Shown here: positions 9,956 to 18,963 of the stretch, piece by piece
Layout of the letters: each line of letters begins with the position of its first letter
How positions within the stretch are numbered: the first letter of the stretch is position 1
NCBI RefSeq assembly: GCF_046600715.1
Contig: NZ_JBJMAV010000003.1
Location: 186,001 to 250,000, forward strand
Source of the DNA: Lysobacter_C viscosus
GTDB taxonomy: Bacteria; Pseudomonadota; Gammaproteobacteria; Xanthomonadales; Xanthomonadaceae
Direction of reading: 5' to 3'
DNA: 64,000 nt
The notes under the pieces: model-generated
Seen by the model: only the letters and a program-made list of their open reading frames with translations
Databases searched by the model: none
Told to the model about the DNA's origin: nothing
Translations under genes and position numbers: made by a program

Positions 9956-11376
9956 TTTTCACTTCAGGCATCTTTCTGGTGTTCTTCGTCCTCGTGTACG
10001 GGGTCTACTGGGCCCTGCTGCGCGGCCAGCGGGCGCGGGTCCTGTGGTTGCTGGCCGCGAGCCAGGTGTTCTACGGGTGGTGGGACTGGCGTTTCCTGGG
10101 CCTGATGTGGTTCGCCATCCTGACCAGCCACGTGGCCGGCCTCGCGATCGAGCGTGGACAACGGCCCCGCCTGGCGATGGGTGTCTCGATAGCCGTGATG
10201 CTCGGCATCCTGGCGGTCTTCAAGTACTTCAATTTCTTCGTCGATTCGGCAGCGATCCTGCTCGAAAGCCTGGGCCTGGCGCCTTCCGAGCACGTTCTTT
10301 CGATCATCCTTCCCGTCGGCATCAGTTTCTATACCTTCCAGGCGATCAGCTATGTAGTGGACGTGTGGCGACGGGACATCCGCGCGGAGCGGAGCGTCGT
10401 GGACACCGCGACCTACATCTCGTTCTTCCCGCAGCTGGTGGCCGGTCCCATCGTGCGTGCAGCGGACTTCCTGCCGCAGCTCCAGACGGCCAAGAGGTTC
10501 GACAGCGTCGACTTCCTCGTGGGTGCGAAGCTCTTCCTGATCGGCTTCATCTACAAGGCGATCTTCTCGGACAACATCTCGCCCTTCGTGGACAAGGTGT
10601 ACGCCGACGTAGCTGCGTTCGACAACCACACGCTGGCCATGGCCACGCTTGGCTTCTACGCACAGATCTACTTCGACTTTGCCGGCTATTCGATCATGGC
10701 CATCGGTATCGCACGCATGTTCGGTTACCGGCTCATGCGCAACTTCAACTATCCGTACCTGTCTTCCAGCATCACCGAGTTCTGGCGCCGTTGGCACATT
10801 TCGCTGTCCAGTTGGCTTCGGGACTACCTGTACATACCGCTGGGGGGCAACCGGGGCGGGGAGGCAAAGCGCAGCCGCAACCTGATGATCACGATGCTGT
10901 TGGGCGGCCTCTGGCATGGTGCCAGCTGGAATTTCGTCGTATGGGGCGGCCTGCACGGCGGCGCGCTGGCCATCCACAAGGAGTTCGGCAAGTTCCGCAA
11001 CCGGTTCATGCCCTCGGTACTACTCCCGCCGTTGCTCGGGTTCGCCCTGGCGTGGATCGTGACCCAGTTCTTCGTCTACCTGACCTGGATCCCGTTCCGG
11101 GCCGCGGACTTCGGCGACACCTCGGAGGTCCTGCGGGGCGTGTTCCAGATGCGGCATGACACCGGCCTCACGCGCGCTGCGATTCCTTATGCGCTCCTGA
11201 TCGCGCCCATCGCCATCGACACGTTCGTGCTTGGACTGTCGGCTGGCCGGCGCCTCGCGGATCGCCTCCCCGCCTGGAGCAACGCGGTCGCGGCCTGTGT
11301 CATGGGCGCAGTGATGGCCGTACTGCTCTTCATGATGCCGCTCGAAGTGAGCAGCTTCATCTATTTCCAGTTCTAG
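9952..11376 (+). CDS. MBOAT family O-acyltransferase (AlgI/DltB-like)
   Basis: A 474-residue polytopic inner-membrane protein that moves acyl groups from the cytoplasm to a periplasmic acceptor. The MBOAT signature is clear: FWRRWHISLSSWLRDYLYIPLGG near 280-305, then GGLWHGASWNF with the conserved histidine at residue 322 and a second, GGLHGG, at 335. It starts with MIFTSGIFLVFF, as AlgI proteins do. Position directly after the SGNH protein and within a glycan locus supports O-acetylation of the exported polymer. It is the last gene of the plus-strand run begun at the exporter, 47 bp before a lipoprotein gene with its own ribosome site. Confidence 0.92.
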   Translation: MIFTSGIFLVFFVLVYGVYWALLRGQRARVLWLLAASQVFYGWWDWRFLGLMWFAILTSHVAGLAIERGQRPRLAMGVSIAVMLGILAVFKYFNFFVDSAAILLESLGLAPSEHVLSIILPVGISFYTFQAISYVVDVWRRDIRAERSVVDTATYISFFPQLVAGPIVRAADFLPQLQTAKRFDSVDFLVGAKLFLIGFIYKAIFSDNISPFVDKVYADVAAFDNHTLAMATLGFYAQIYFDFAGYSIMAIGIARMFGYRLMRNFNYPYLSSSITEFWRRWHISLSSWLRDYLYIPLGGNRGGEAKRSRNLMITMLLGGLWHGASWNFVVWGGLHGGALAIHKEFGKFRNRFMPSVLLPPLLGFALAWIVTQFFVYLTWIPFRAADFGDTSEVLRGVFQMRHDTGLTRAAIPYALLIAPIAIDTFVLGLSAGRRLADRLPAWSNAVAACVMGAVMAVLLFMMPLEVSSFIYFQF

Positions 11377-11423
11377 CCCGGTCGCACCACTTTCTTCCTT
11401 CCACCCCCATCCAGGAGTCCACC

Positions 11424-11906
11424 ATGTTCCCGATCCGTTATGCAGCCATTGTCCTGATGGCATTCGCTCTCGCCGCATGCGAGCAGAAGCCCGCCGCGAA
11501 ACCCGCTTCCCAGGCCCCTGAACCCGCAGAGGTGGGCGATACGGCAGCACCGGCGGCAACGGCGGTGTCGGCAGACGAGTTCATGGCCGGGCTGGCCCTG
11601 GACTTTCCCCACCAGGTCACCAACCAGCGCCGGGTCCGCCAGAAGGGCGGCGGACGCGCTGACGTGATTGCCATCGACTACACCGAGGGCAGCGTGCGGA
11701 CGATCGACCGCCAGATGGCGGCGGCATTGCGTGCCGCGGGCTTCGAGCGCGGTGAGCGCACCGTCGTGCCGGGCGGCGTGCGGGTGGCCTACGAGGCCCA
11801 GGACGGTCGCCGCGTTTCGACCATGATCCGCAACAAGAAGTACCTCGGCGACCGCGTCGCGGAGACTTCCGCTGGCCAGGTCAGCCTCAGCTACGTTGCC
11901 AACTGA
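11424..11906 (+). CDS. Small lipoprotein of unknown function
   Basis: 160 residues. The N-terminus has a hydrophobic stretch ending in a lipobox, FALAAC, so Cys19 should be lipidated after export. An alanine/proline-rich linker follows, then a folded part of about 110 residues rich in arginine. No family recognised. AGGAG seven bases before the ATG supports the start. It closes the plus-strand polysaccharide run and is followed by a strong hairpin, so an accessory role in assembly or export of the polymer is possible but only from position. Confidence 0.8.
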   Translation: MFPIRYAAIVLMAFALAACEQKPAAKPASQAPEPAEVGDTAAPAATAVSADEFMAGLALDFPHQVTNQRRVRQKGGGRADVIAIDYTEGSVRTIDRQMAAALRAAGFERGERTVVPGGVRVAYEAQDGRRVSTMIRNKKYLGDRVAETSAGQVSLSYVAN

Positions 11907-11912
11907 TTCACC

Positions 11913-11940
11913 CGGGGTTCCGCCTACGGGCGGAACCCCG
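11913..11940. terminator. Hairpin between convergent genes, probable bidirectional terminator
   Basis: A perfect 12-bp inverted repeat (CGGGGTTCCGCC / GGCGGAACCCCG) with a TACG loop lies 6 bp after the lipoprotein stop and 26 bp before the sulfotransferase stop on the other strand. There is no long T-run on either side, so it is called from stem strength and its convergent position. Confidence 0.6.
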
Positions 11941-11966
11941 TGCCGGGCTCTACAAGAACCGGCAGC

Positions 11967-12716
11967 TCAATAGGTGGAGATGTCGCGCTCGTATTCGAAT
12001 GCATCGAAGTCGGCTGCGAAGCGCTCTGCGACAAGCGCCGCCAGTTCGGGCGTATAGAACTCGCGCAGTTTGCCGCCGGCATTGGTTGCCCTCGGTGACT
12101 TGTTGACGTCCTTGTTCGCCATCTCCGGACGCAGCTCGCCCCAGATGCGGCTGCTGACGACGGCCATGTCCTGCCAGAGCCGCTCGAACTTGCCGATGAA
12201 GTCGAACTCGACGTCCCCATAGAGGATATCGTCGGCCTGGACCCGCCAATGCGAGTTCTGGGTGTTGGAGCCCTGGGCGCAGATCGCCTGGATGAATGAC
12301 TCGAAGCTGACGTCCTCGGTTGCTTCGCCGCGGCCCTTAAGGAACGCGTTGAGCTGGCGCCGCGGCTTGCTCGACGCGGTGAGGATGCGATCCAGGTAGC
12401 ACGAGAGCAGCCGCGAGTACGGATTGCGGACGAAGGCGAAGCGGAAGTAGTTGCCGCTGTTGAGCACTTCCCGGAGCAGGTCCGGGGGCAGCTGGTACGG
12501 CGACAGCAAGGGCGAGCTGCGTTTGTCGTACAACGTCACGGTCTTCTTGCCGACCGGCGCATATTCGATTTCGAACAGGCTGTTCTTGATCGAACTGTTG
12601 GCGACCTTGTCGACCGCGAAGTACACGTAGCGGTTCCGGAGCGAGATATTGGTGTTGTTCTCGAAATCGAACAGCTTCTTGCGGTGCTTGATCAAGGAGG
12701 GGTCGTACAAGGCCAT
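11967..12716 (-). CDS. Sulfotransferase family protein (PAPS-dependent)
   Basis: 249 residues resembling the Sulfotransfer_2 family (carbohydrate sulfotransferases such as HNK-1 and chondroitin types). The likely 5'-phosphosulfate loop is DKVANSSIK at residues 36-44; the 3'-phosphate motif FVRNPYSRLLSCYLDRI begins at residue 95 and is the strongest family mark. There is no signal peptide, so it would act in the cytoplasm, using PAPS made by CysD and CysNC at 23.9-26.7 kb. Surrounded by glycan genes, it may sulfate the surface polysaccharide; the acceptor is unknown. The base composition is visibly more AT-rich than its neighbours, which may mean recent transfer. Confidence 0.8.
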   Translation of the reverse strand: MALYDPSLIKHRKKLFDFENNTNISLRNRYVYFAVDKVANSSIKNSLFEIEYAPVGKKTVTLYDKRSSPLLSPYQLPPDLLREVLNSGNYFRFAFVRNPYSRLLSCYLDRILTASSKPRRQLNAFLKGRGEATEDVSFESFIQAICAQGSNTQNSHWRVQADDILYGDVEFDFIGKFERLWQDMAVVSSRIWGELRPEMANKDVNKSPRATNAGGKLREFYTPELAALVAERFAADFDAFEYERDISTY

Positions 12717-12743
12717 TGCGATTTCCGGGCGGAGAATCGGGCA

Positions 12744-12749
12744 AGTATA
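12744..12749 (-). promoter_or_regulatory. Possible -10 element of the sulfotransferase gene
   Basis: The only AT-rich patch in this gap reads TATATACT on the minus strand; TATACT would be the -10 box about 30 bases before the ATG. No convincing -35 box is seen. Confidence 0.3.
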
Positions 12750-12776
12750 TAGGGCGCCCGATCGACGGGCCTGCCC

Positions 12777-12808
12777 GTGGTGCCGGCCAGGACCGGCCGG
12801 CGCACCAC
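12777..12808 (-). terminator. Hairpin after wecB
   Basis: Downstream of the wecB stop on the minus strand lies a GC-rich stem (GTGGTGCGCCGGCC pairing with GGCCGGCACCAC, with a two-base bulge). It lacks a T-tract. It separates wecB from the sulfotransferase gene. Confidence 0.4.
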
Positions 12809-12815
12809 CTCGAAA

Positions 12816-13961
12816 CTAGAGCGCCGGGGCCGGGGCGGCGAGATGCGAGGTCACCACGGTCGCGATGCGGGCTGCCGCCTGACCGTCACCGTAGGGATTG
12901 TGGGCGCGCGCCATCGACTCGTAAGCTGCGGCATCGTCCAGCAGGCGGCCGGCTTCGGACACGATGCGCTCCCGGAGCGTGCCCACCAACCGGACCGTCC
13001 CGGCCTCCACCGCCTCGGGCCGCTCGGTCGTCTCGCGCATCACCAGTACCGGCTTGCCCAGCGAAGGCGCTTCCTCCTGGACCCCACCGGAGTCGGTCAG
13101 GATCAGGTGCGAGCGCGTCATCAGGTAGACGAATGGCAGGTACTCCTGGGGTTCGATCAGCACCACGCCCTCGCACCCGCCCAGGATCCGGCGGACCGGC
13201 TCCTGGACGTTGGGGTTCAGGTGGACCGGATACACCACCTGTACATCGCCACGGTCGGCAAGTTCGGCCAGGGCGGCGCACATCTGCTCGAACCCGCCAC
13301 CGAAGTTTTCGCGCCGGTGTCCGGTAACAAGGATCAGTCGCTTGGATTGGTCAAGGAAGGGGAACCGCGCGGCAAGCGCCTGCTTCAAGCCGGAGTCGGC
13401 GTCGATCTTCGCGGCTACCGACAGCAGTGCATCAATGACCGTGTTGCCGGTGACGTGGACGTGGCCTGCGTCGATGCCTTCCGCCAGCAGGTTGTCGCGC
13501 GACCGCGGAGTCGGCGCGAAGTGGAGCTGCGTCAGCGGCGCGGTGAGCCGTCTGTTGGCCTCTTCGGGCCAGGGTGCCTGCATGTCGCCGGTTCGCAGTC
13601 CCGCTTCCACGTGTCCTACCGGCACCTTCGCGTAGAACGCGGCGAGGGAGGCGGCCAACGTCGTGCTGGTGTCGCCGTGGACCAGCACCAGGTCCGGGCG
13701 GCGCGCCTCGAGCACCCCGCCCATGCCGAGCAGGATCTTGCTGAAGGCACCGGGAAGTGTCTGACCCGGTTCCATGACGTCCAGGTCGTCATCGGGGACG
13801 ATATCGAACAGGTCGAGCACCTGGTCGAGCATCTGCCGATGCTGCGCCGTGACCGCCACCAGCGTGTCGATGCCGGGCAACGCCTTCAACGCGGACACGA
13901 CGGGCGCCATCTTTATGGCCTCCGGGCGCGTGCCGAAGACCACCATCACCTTCTTGTTCAA
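12816..13961 (-). CDS. wecB: UDP-N-acetylglucosamine 2-epimerase (non-hydrolysing)
   Basis: 381 residues. It interconverts UDP-GlcNAc and UDP-ManNAc, the substrate of WecC at 2.3 kb. Family marks are VMVVFGTRPEAIKMAPV at the N-terminus, THRRENF-like GHRRENFGGG in the middle, and TDSGGVQEEAPSLGKPVL in the C-terminal UDP-binding half. I place the start at a TTG because GAGGA lies seven bases upstream and the preceding sequence has no family similarity; an internal ATG five codons later is the alternative. The longer open frame upstream runs antisense-like through etfA in another frame and is not real. It starts 16 bp after etfA stops, on the same strand, so it may be read with etfBA. Confidence 0.9.
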   Translation of the reverse strand: MNKKVMVVFGTRPEAIKMAPVVSALKALPGIDTLVAVTAQHRQMLDQVLDLFDIVPDDDLDVMEPGQTLPGAFSKILLGMGGVLEARRPDLVLVHGDTSTTLAASLAAFYAKVPVGHVEAGLRTGDMQAPWPEEANRRLTAPLTQLHFAPTPRSRDNLLAEGIDAGHVHVTGNTVIDALLSVAAKIDADSGLKQALAARFPFLDQSKRLILVTGHRRENFGGGFEQMCAALAELADRGDVQVVYPVHLNPNVQEPVRRILGGCEGVVLIEPQEYLPFVYLMTRSHLILTDSGGVQEEAPSLGKPVLVMRETTERPEAVEAGTVRLVGTLRERIVSEAGRLLDDAAAYESMARAHNPYGDGQAAARIATVVTSHLAAPAPAL

Positions 13962-13977
13962 GCCGTGTTCCTCGGGC

Positions 13978-14919
13978 TCAGGCCAGCGCCTGCTCAAGCT
14001 CGGGCAGCACCTTGAACAGGTCGCCCACCAGGCCGATGTCGGCGATCTCGAAGATCGCCGAATCCGGATCCTTGTTGATCGCCACGATGGTGCCGGCGTC
14101 CTTGATCCCCGTGAGGTGCTGGATCGCGCCGCTGATGCCGATGGCCATGTACAGCTCGGGCGCGATGATCTTGCCGGTCTGCCCGACCTGCAGTTCGTTG
14201 GGGACGTAACCGGCGTCCACCGCCGCGCGCGAGGCACCCACCGCTGCGCCGATCCTGTCGGCGAAGTCGTAGATGATCTTGAAGTTCTCCGCCGAGCCCA
14301 CGCCGCGGCCGCCGGATACCACCCGGCGCGCACTCTGCAGGTCGGGACGGTCGGTGTCGCCCGCCGCCAGGCCGATGAAGCGGGTGTGGGTCGGCAGTTG
14401 GGCATCGACCGAAGCCGCCTCGACCGCCGCGCCGCCACCCTGGCCGGCTTCGGGCCACGACGCGGTGCGCACGGTGGCCACCACGGTGTGGTCGCCTGGC
14501 GCCTCCACGGTCACGATGGCGTTGCCGGCATAGATCGGACGCTTGAACGTGTGGCTGCCCTCGACCGCCATCACGTCCGACACCTGCGCCACCCCGAGCA
14601 GGGCTGCCACGCAGGGCATCAGGTCCTTGCCGAAGGTGGTGGACGGACCGAACACATGGCTGTAACCCCCGGCGAGCTTGGCGACCTGGGGTGCAAGGAC
14701 CTGGGCGATGGCGTGTTCATTGGCGGGGTTGGCCACCGCGAGCACGCGGGCCACCCCGTCGAGCTTGGCCGCCTGCGACGCGACGTCGGTCGGGTCGGCG
14801 GCAAGCACCACTACGTCGATGGACTCCGGCGACAGCGCCTGCGCGGCACTCACGCACTTGGCGGTGGAGCCGTTGAGCTGGCCGTTGAGGTGCTCGGCGA
14901 TGATCAGGACCTTGGACAT
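13978..14919 (-). CDS. etfA: Electron transfer flavoprotein alpha subunit
   Basis: 313 residues, the usual length. With EtfB it forms the FAD/AMP heterodimer that accepts electrons from acyl-CoA and other dehydrogenases and passes them to ETF-ubiquinone oxidoreductase (encoded at 32.9-34.5 kb). The C-terminal FAD domain shows VVSGGRGVGS, then PNELQVGQTGK and GISGAIQHLTGIKD, all conserved in EtfA. The start at MSKVLIIAEH is set by AAGGA eight bases upstream; a longer in-frame start is unsupported. It lies 128 bp after etfB in the same direction. Confidence 0.96.
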   Translation of the reverse strand: MSKVLIIAEHLNGQLNGSTAKCVSAAQALSPESIDVVVLAADPTDVASQAAKLDGVARVLAVANPANEHAIAQVLAPQVAKLAGGYSHVFGPSTTFGKDLMPCVAALLGVAQVSDVMAVEGSHTFKRPIYAGNAIVTVEAPGDHTVVATVRTASWPEAGQGGGAAVEAASVDAQLPTHTRFIGLAAGDTDRPDLQSARRVVSGGRGVGSAENFKIIYDFADRIGAAVGASRAAVDAGYVPNELQVGQTGKIIAPELYMAIGISGAIQHLTGIKDAGTIVAINKDPDSAIFEIADIGLVGDLFKVLPELEQALA

Positions 14920-15047
14920 GTTCGGAATCCTTCTACTGGTCGTCCCCGTGCGGGCGGGGAACCGGTGACTCGGGGTGGGCGCCGGAGCGGCGCCGGGTGG
15001 CCGCATTCAGCGGCAGGCAACAACAGGCAGCCTTCGCGAAGCGGCGC

Positions 15048-15794
15048 TCAGAGCAGGCCCTTGGCCTTTAGCGCTGCCACCAATTCGGCGGCGTCCTTCA
15101 CCATCACGCCCTTGCCGCGCTTGGCCGGGGCCGCGTGCGACAGCGTCTTGAGGGTGTCGCCCACGTCCACGCCGAGCTCCTCGAACGCAATGGTTTCCAG
15201 CGGCTTGCTCTTGGCCTTCATGATGTCGGGCAGCTTGATGAAGCGCGGTTCGTTCAGGCGCAGGTCGGTGGTGACGACGGCCGGCAGGTCCACTTCAAGC
15301 GTCTCCAGGCCGGCGTCGACTTCGCGGGTCACGGTGGCCTTGCCGTCGGCAACTTCGACCTTGGACGCGAACGTCGCCTGCGGGCGGCCCCACAGCGTGG
15401 CGAGCATCTGTCCGGTCTGGCTGGCGTCGTCATCGATCGCCTGCTTGCCCAGGATCACCAGGTCCGGCTGCTCCTTCTCGATCAGCTTCAGGAACGTCCG
15501 CGCGGCGGTCAGCGACTGGATCGGCTGGTCGGTCACTACGTGCACCGCGCGATTGGCTCCCATCGCCAGGCCGTTCCTCAGGTGCGCTTGCGCATTCGCC
15601 GGGGCGATGGTGGCCACGACCACCTCGGTCGCGATGCCTTTGTCGCGCAGCCGCAACGCTTCTTCCAGGGCGATCTCGTCGAAGGGGTTGGCCGACAGCT
15701 TGACGCCGTCGGTGACAACGCCCGAGCCATCGGGCTTGACCTGGATGCGGACGTTGTAGTCCACCACGCGCTTGTAGCCGACGAGGATCTTCAT
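15048..15794 (-). CDS. etfB: Electron transfer flavoprotein beta subunit
   Basis: 248 residues. It starts MKILVGYKRVVDYNVRI and carries the AMP-binding signature region, including VILGKQAIDDDASQTGQM near residue 114-131 and the recognition-loop segment that docks on dehydrogenases. It pairs with EtfA. It is divergent from xanB, 135 bp apart, so promoters of both operons lie in that gap. Its insertion among polysaccharide genes is a matter of gene order, not function, as far as the sequence shows. Confidence 0.96.
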   Translation of the reverse strand: MKILVGYKRVVDYNVRIQVKPDGSGVVTDGVKLSANPFDEIALEEALRLRDKGIATEVVVATIAPANAQAHLRNGLAMGANRAVHVVTDQPIQSLTAARTFLKLIEKEQPDLVILGKQAIDDDASQTGQMLATLWGRPQATFASKVEVADGKATVTREVDAGLETLEVDLPAVVTTDLRLNEPRFIKLPDIMKAKSKPLETIAFEELGVDVGDTLKTLSHAAPAKRGKGVMVKDAAELVAALKAKGLL

Positions 15795-15929
15795 CGTGCG
15801 GGATTCCTGTAACCGGTGCGGGGGAGGCCGGCCCCGGGGGCCGGTGACCGGCCATTCTAGCCGAGCACCGCGGGCGCCGCAGGCTGGCGGGTCCCTCGGC
15901 TATGCTGGCCACCCCCACGGAGGTGCCCA

Positions 15930-17342
15930 ATGCTGCATCCGGTCGTGCTCAGTGGCGGCAGCGGTACCCGCCTGTGGCCGCTGTCGCGCAAGAACCTGCC
16001 CAAGCAGTTCCTGGCGCTGGTTGGCGAGCGCTCGCTCTACCAGGAAACCGTGCTCCGGGCCGCAGCGCTTCCCGACGCGCAGCCGCCCATCACCGTCTGC
16101 AGCGACGACCACCGGTTCATGGTCGGCGAGCAGCTGCAGGCCATTGGTGTACGCGGTGGCGGCATCCTGCTCGAGCCGGCGGCGCGCAACACCGCGCCCG
16201 CCATCGCGCTGGCCGCACTGCATGCGATGGAACGCGATGCGTCGGCGACCCTGCTGGTCATGCCGGCCGACCACCTGATCGAAGACGAGGCCGCGTTCCG
16301 CGAGGCGGTAGCCAAGGCGGCCTCGCTGGCCGCCGACGGCTGGCTGGTGGCGTTCGGAATCGAGCCCGATTACCCGGAAACGGGGTATGGATACGTCCGG
16401 CGCGGCGAGGCGCTGGGCACGTCGGGCTTCCGCATCGATCGCTTCGTCGAAAAGCCCGACCTTGCCACTGCCGAAGGCTACCTGGCCGAGGGCGGCTACG
16501 CCTGGAACTCGGGCATGTTCCTGTTCCCGGCTGCGCGCTATGTCGAAGAACTGGGCCGCCATGCGCCGGCGATCCTGGACGCGGTGCGCCGTGCCTACGC
16601 CGCAGCGACGATCGACCTGGACTTCACCCGTATCGACGAGCCGGCATTCACGGCCAGTCCGAGCGATTCAATCGACTACGCGGTCATGGAAAAGACCGGG
16701 CGCGCGGCGGTGGTGCCCGTGAGCTGCGGATGGAGCGACATCGGCTCGTGGTCCTCGCTGTGGTCGGTGGCCGAGCGCGATGCCGATGGCAACCACCACG
16801 AAGGCGACGTGATCTCGGTGGACACCACCGGCAGCCTGGTCCGCGCCAGCGCGCGCCGGCTGGTGGCGACGATCGGGGTGGAGGACCTGGTGATCATCGA
16901 TACCGCCGATGCGACCCTGGTGGCCCGCAAGGATCGGGTCCAGGACGTCAAGGCGGTGGTCGATGCGCTCAGTGCGGCCGGTCGTACCGAACACCTCTCG
17001 CACCGGAAGGTCTACCGGCCCTGGGGCAGCTACGACTCGATCGGCGTGGGGCCGCGCTTCCAGGTCAAGCGGATCGTGGTCAAGCCCGGCGCCGCGCTCA
17101 GCCTGCAGAAGCATGCGCACCGGGCCGAGCACTGGGTGGTGGTGTCGGGGGTGGCGGAGGTGACCTGCGACGACCGGGTGTTCGACCTGCACGAAAACCA
17201 GAGCACCTACATCCCGTTGGGCGCCGTGCACCGATTGCGCAACCGAGGCAGCGAGCCGGTCGAGTTGATCGAGGTGCAGTCGGGCAGTTACCTGGGCGAG
17301 GACGACATCGTCCGGCTGGAAGACGCATACGGGCGGTCCTGA
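15930..17342 (+). CDS. xanB: Mannose-1-phosphate guanylyltransferase / mannose-6-phosphate isomerase
   Basis: 470 residues, bifunctional type II PMI-GMP. Residues 1-280 hold the nucleotidyltransferase (LSGGSGTRLWPLSRKNLPKQ at 8-27, then PADHLIEDE and FVEKPD). Residues 350-470 hold the cupin isomerase domain (VYRPWGSYDSIG, QKHAHRAEHWVVVSG with metal-binding histidines). It makes mannose 1-phosphate into GDP-mannose, and the isomerase half supplies mannose 6-phosphate, for xanthan- or LPS-type polymers. GGAGG six bases before the ATG supports the start. A phosphomannomutase (xanA) is not in the window. Confidence 0.93.
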   Translation: MLHPVVLSGGSGTRLWPLSRKNLPKQFLALVGERSLYQETVLRAAALPDAQPPITVCSDDHRFMVGEQLQAIGVRGGGILLEPAARNTAPAIALAALHAMERDASATLLVMPADHLIEDEAAFREAVAKAASLAADGWLVAFGIEPDYPETGYGYVRRGEALGTSGFRIDRFVEKPDLATAEGYLAEGGYAWNSGMFLFPAARYVEELGRHAPAILDAVRRAYAAATIDLDFTRIDEPAFTASPSDSIDYAVMEKTGRAAVVPVSCGWSDIGSWSSLWSVAERDADGNHHEGDVISVDTTGSLVRASARRLVATIGVEDLVIIDTADATLVARKDRVQDVKAVVDALSAAGRTEHLSHRKVYRPWGSYDSIGVGPRFQVKRIVVKPGAALSLQKHAHRAEHWVVVSGVAEVTCDDRVFDLHENQSTYIPLGAVHRLRNRGSEPVELIEVQSGSYLGEDDIVRLEDAYGRS

Positions 17343-17434
17343 AACCGGCCCCGCCGGCATCGGCCGAACGTACGGTTCGGTCCGGTCATCCACTGGCGGT
17401 AGACTTGCCGCCCATCCCGCAATGGAGTTGTCCG

Positions 17435-18175
17435 ATGGCCCAGGCCACCGCCGCGCCGGCTGCGCGCGATCCCAGGAACAAGGTCTACCCGAGCGCCGCC
17501 GCGGCGCTGGACGGGCTGGTCGCCGACAACCAGACGCTGGCGGTAGGCGGCTTCGGTTTGTGCGGCATACCGGAGGCACTGATCGCCGCGCTGCGTGACT
17601 CGGGCGCAAAGGGCCTAACCGCGATCTCCAACAACGCCGGCGTCGACGGCTTCGGCCTGGGGCTGCTGCTGGAAACGCGCCAGATCCGCAGGATGATTTC
17701 GTCCTACGTGGGCGAGAACAAGGAGTTCGAGCGGCAGTTCCTGGCCGGCGAGCTGGAACTCGAGTTCAACCCGCAGGGCACGCTTGCCGAGCGCCTGCGC
17801 GCCGGCGGCGCCGGCATCCCTGCGTTCTTCACCGCCACCGGCTACGGCACCGTGGTGGCGGAAGGCAAGGAAACGCGGGAGTTCGACGGCACGCACTTCG
17901 TGCTGGAAACCGCGCTGACCGCCGACGTGTCGCTGGTCAAGGCGTGGAAGGCCGACAAGGCCGGCAACCTCGTCTTCCGCAAGACCGCGCGCAATTTCAA
18001 CCCGGCCTGCGCGATGGCCGGCAGGGTGTGCGTGGCGGAGGTCGAGGAGCTGGTGGAGGTGGGCGACATCGACCCGGACCACGTGCATCTGCCCGGCATC
18101 TACGTCGACCGCATCGTCCACAACCCGACCCCCGAGAAGCGCATCGAACAGCGCACCGTGCGAGGAGCGAAGTAA
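17435..18175 (+). CDS. scoA: 3-oxoacid CoA-transferase subunit A
   Basis: 246 residues. It forms, with the next gene product, succinyl-CoA:3-ketoacid CoA-transferase, which moves CoA between succinyl-CoA and acetoacetate in ketone-body or short-chain acid use. VGGFGLCGIPE near residue 35-45 is the family's glycine-rich N-terminal motif, followed by ISNNAGVDG and the oxyanion-type GxGxPAFF stretch. The start is the ATG after GGAGTTGTCCG; the open frame running back through xanB is a shadow. The stop overlaps scoB's ATG by one base. Confidence 0.94.
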   Translation: MAQATAAPAARDPRNKVYPSAAAALDGLVADNQTLAVGGFGLCGIPEALIAALRDSGAKGLTAISNNAGVDGFGLGLLLETRQIRRMISSYVGENKEFERQFLAGELELEFNPQGTLAERLRAGGAGIPAFFTATGYGTVVAEGKETREFDGTHFVLETALTADVSLVKAWKADKAGNLVFRKTARNFNPACAMAGRVCVAEVEELVEVGDIDPDHVHLPGIYVDRIVHNPTPEKRIEQRTVRGAK

Positions 18176-18810
18176 TGGCCTGGACCCGCGACGAAATGGC
18201 ACAGCGCGCGGCGCGCGAACTGACCGACGGCGCCTACGTGAACCTGGGGATCGGCCTGCCGACGCTGGTCGCCAACCACATCCCGGATGGCGTGGACGTG
18301 TGGCTGCAGAGCGAGAACGGCCTGCTCGGCATCGGCCCGTTCCCGACCGAGGGCGAGGTCGACGCCGACCTGATCAACGCCGGCAAGCAAACGGTGACGG
18401 CACGCAAGGGTGCCGCCTACTTCGGCAGCGACGACTCGTTCGCGATGATCCGCGGTGGCCACATCGACCTGGCGATCCTGGGTGCGATGCAGGTGACGGA
18501 CAAGGGCGACCTGGCCAACTGGATGGTGCCGGGCAAGATGGTGAAGGGCATGGGCGGGGCGATGGACCTGGTCGCCGGGGTGAAGCGCGTGGTGGTGCTG
18601 ATGGAGCACACCGCCAAGGACGGCAGCCACAAGATCCTGCCCGAGTGCACGCTGCCGCTGACCGGGGTGCGCGTGGTCGACCGGATCATCACCGACCTGG
18701 CGGTGTTCGACGTGACGGCCGAAGGACTGGTGCTGGTGGAGATGGCGCCCGACGTGGTCGAGGAGGACCTCGCCGACCAGACGGGCTGCCCCTACAGTCG
18801 CGCCACGTAG
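18175..18810 (+). CDS. scoB: 3-oxoacid CoA-transferase subunit B
   Basis: 211 residues. It carries the catalytic glutamate in the SENG motif (WLQSENGLLG near residue 45), which forms the covalent CoA thioester, and the LGIGLPTLVA loop. It ends with a region rich in VVEEDLADQTG typical of this subunit. Overlap of one base with scoA indicates coupled translation of an alpha/beta enzyme. No transport or dehydrogenase gene for acetoacetate is adjacent. Confidence 0.94.
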   Translation: MAWTRDEMAQRAARELTDGAYVNLGIGLPTLVANHIPDGVDVWLQSENGLLGIGPFPTEGEVDADLINAGKQTVTARKGAAYFGSDDSFAMIRGGHIDLAILGAMQVTDKGDLANWMVPGKMVKGMGGAMDLVAGVKRVVVLMEHTAKDGSHKILPECTLPLTGVRVVDRIITDLAVFDVTAEGLVLVEMAPDVVEEDLADQTGCPYSRAT

Positions 18811-18963
18811 GCCAACGCTGAACCCGTTGCAACCTGAATGGGTGAATCCAGTCCCGTTGGGGTGCCGTACTGTATAGGGCACGTGAAGGCAACGTAGACT
18901 GCGGATGCGGGTCCGGGGGGGCCCGGCGACGTTCGCGTCGCCACCACATACAGGGGGTTGCAG

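Noticed and set aside
15902..17434. Long in-frame extension upstream of scoA
   Set aside because: Arg/Gly-rich out-of-frame reading of xanB; scoA's own ATG has a ribosome site and the family N-terminus.
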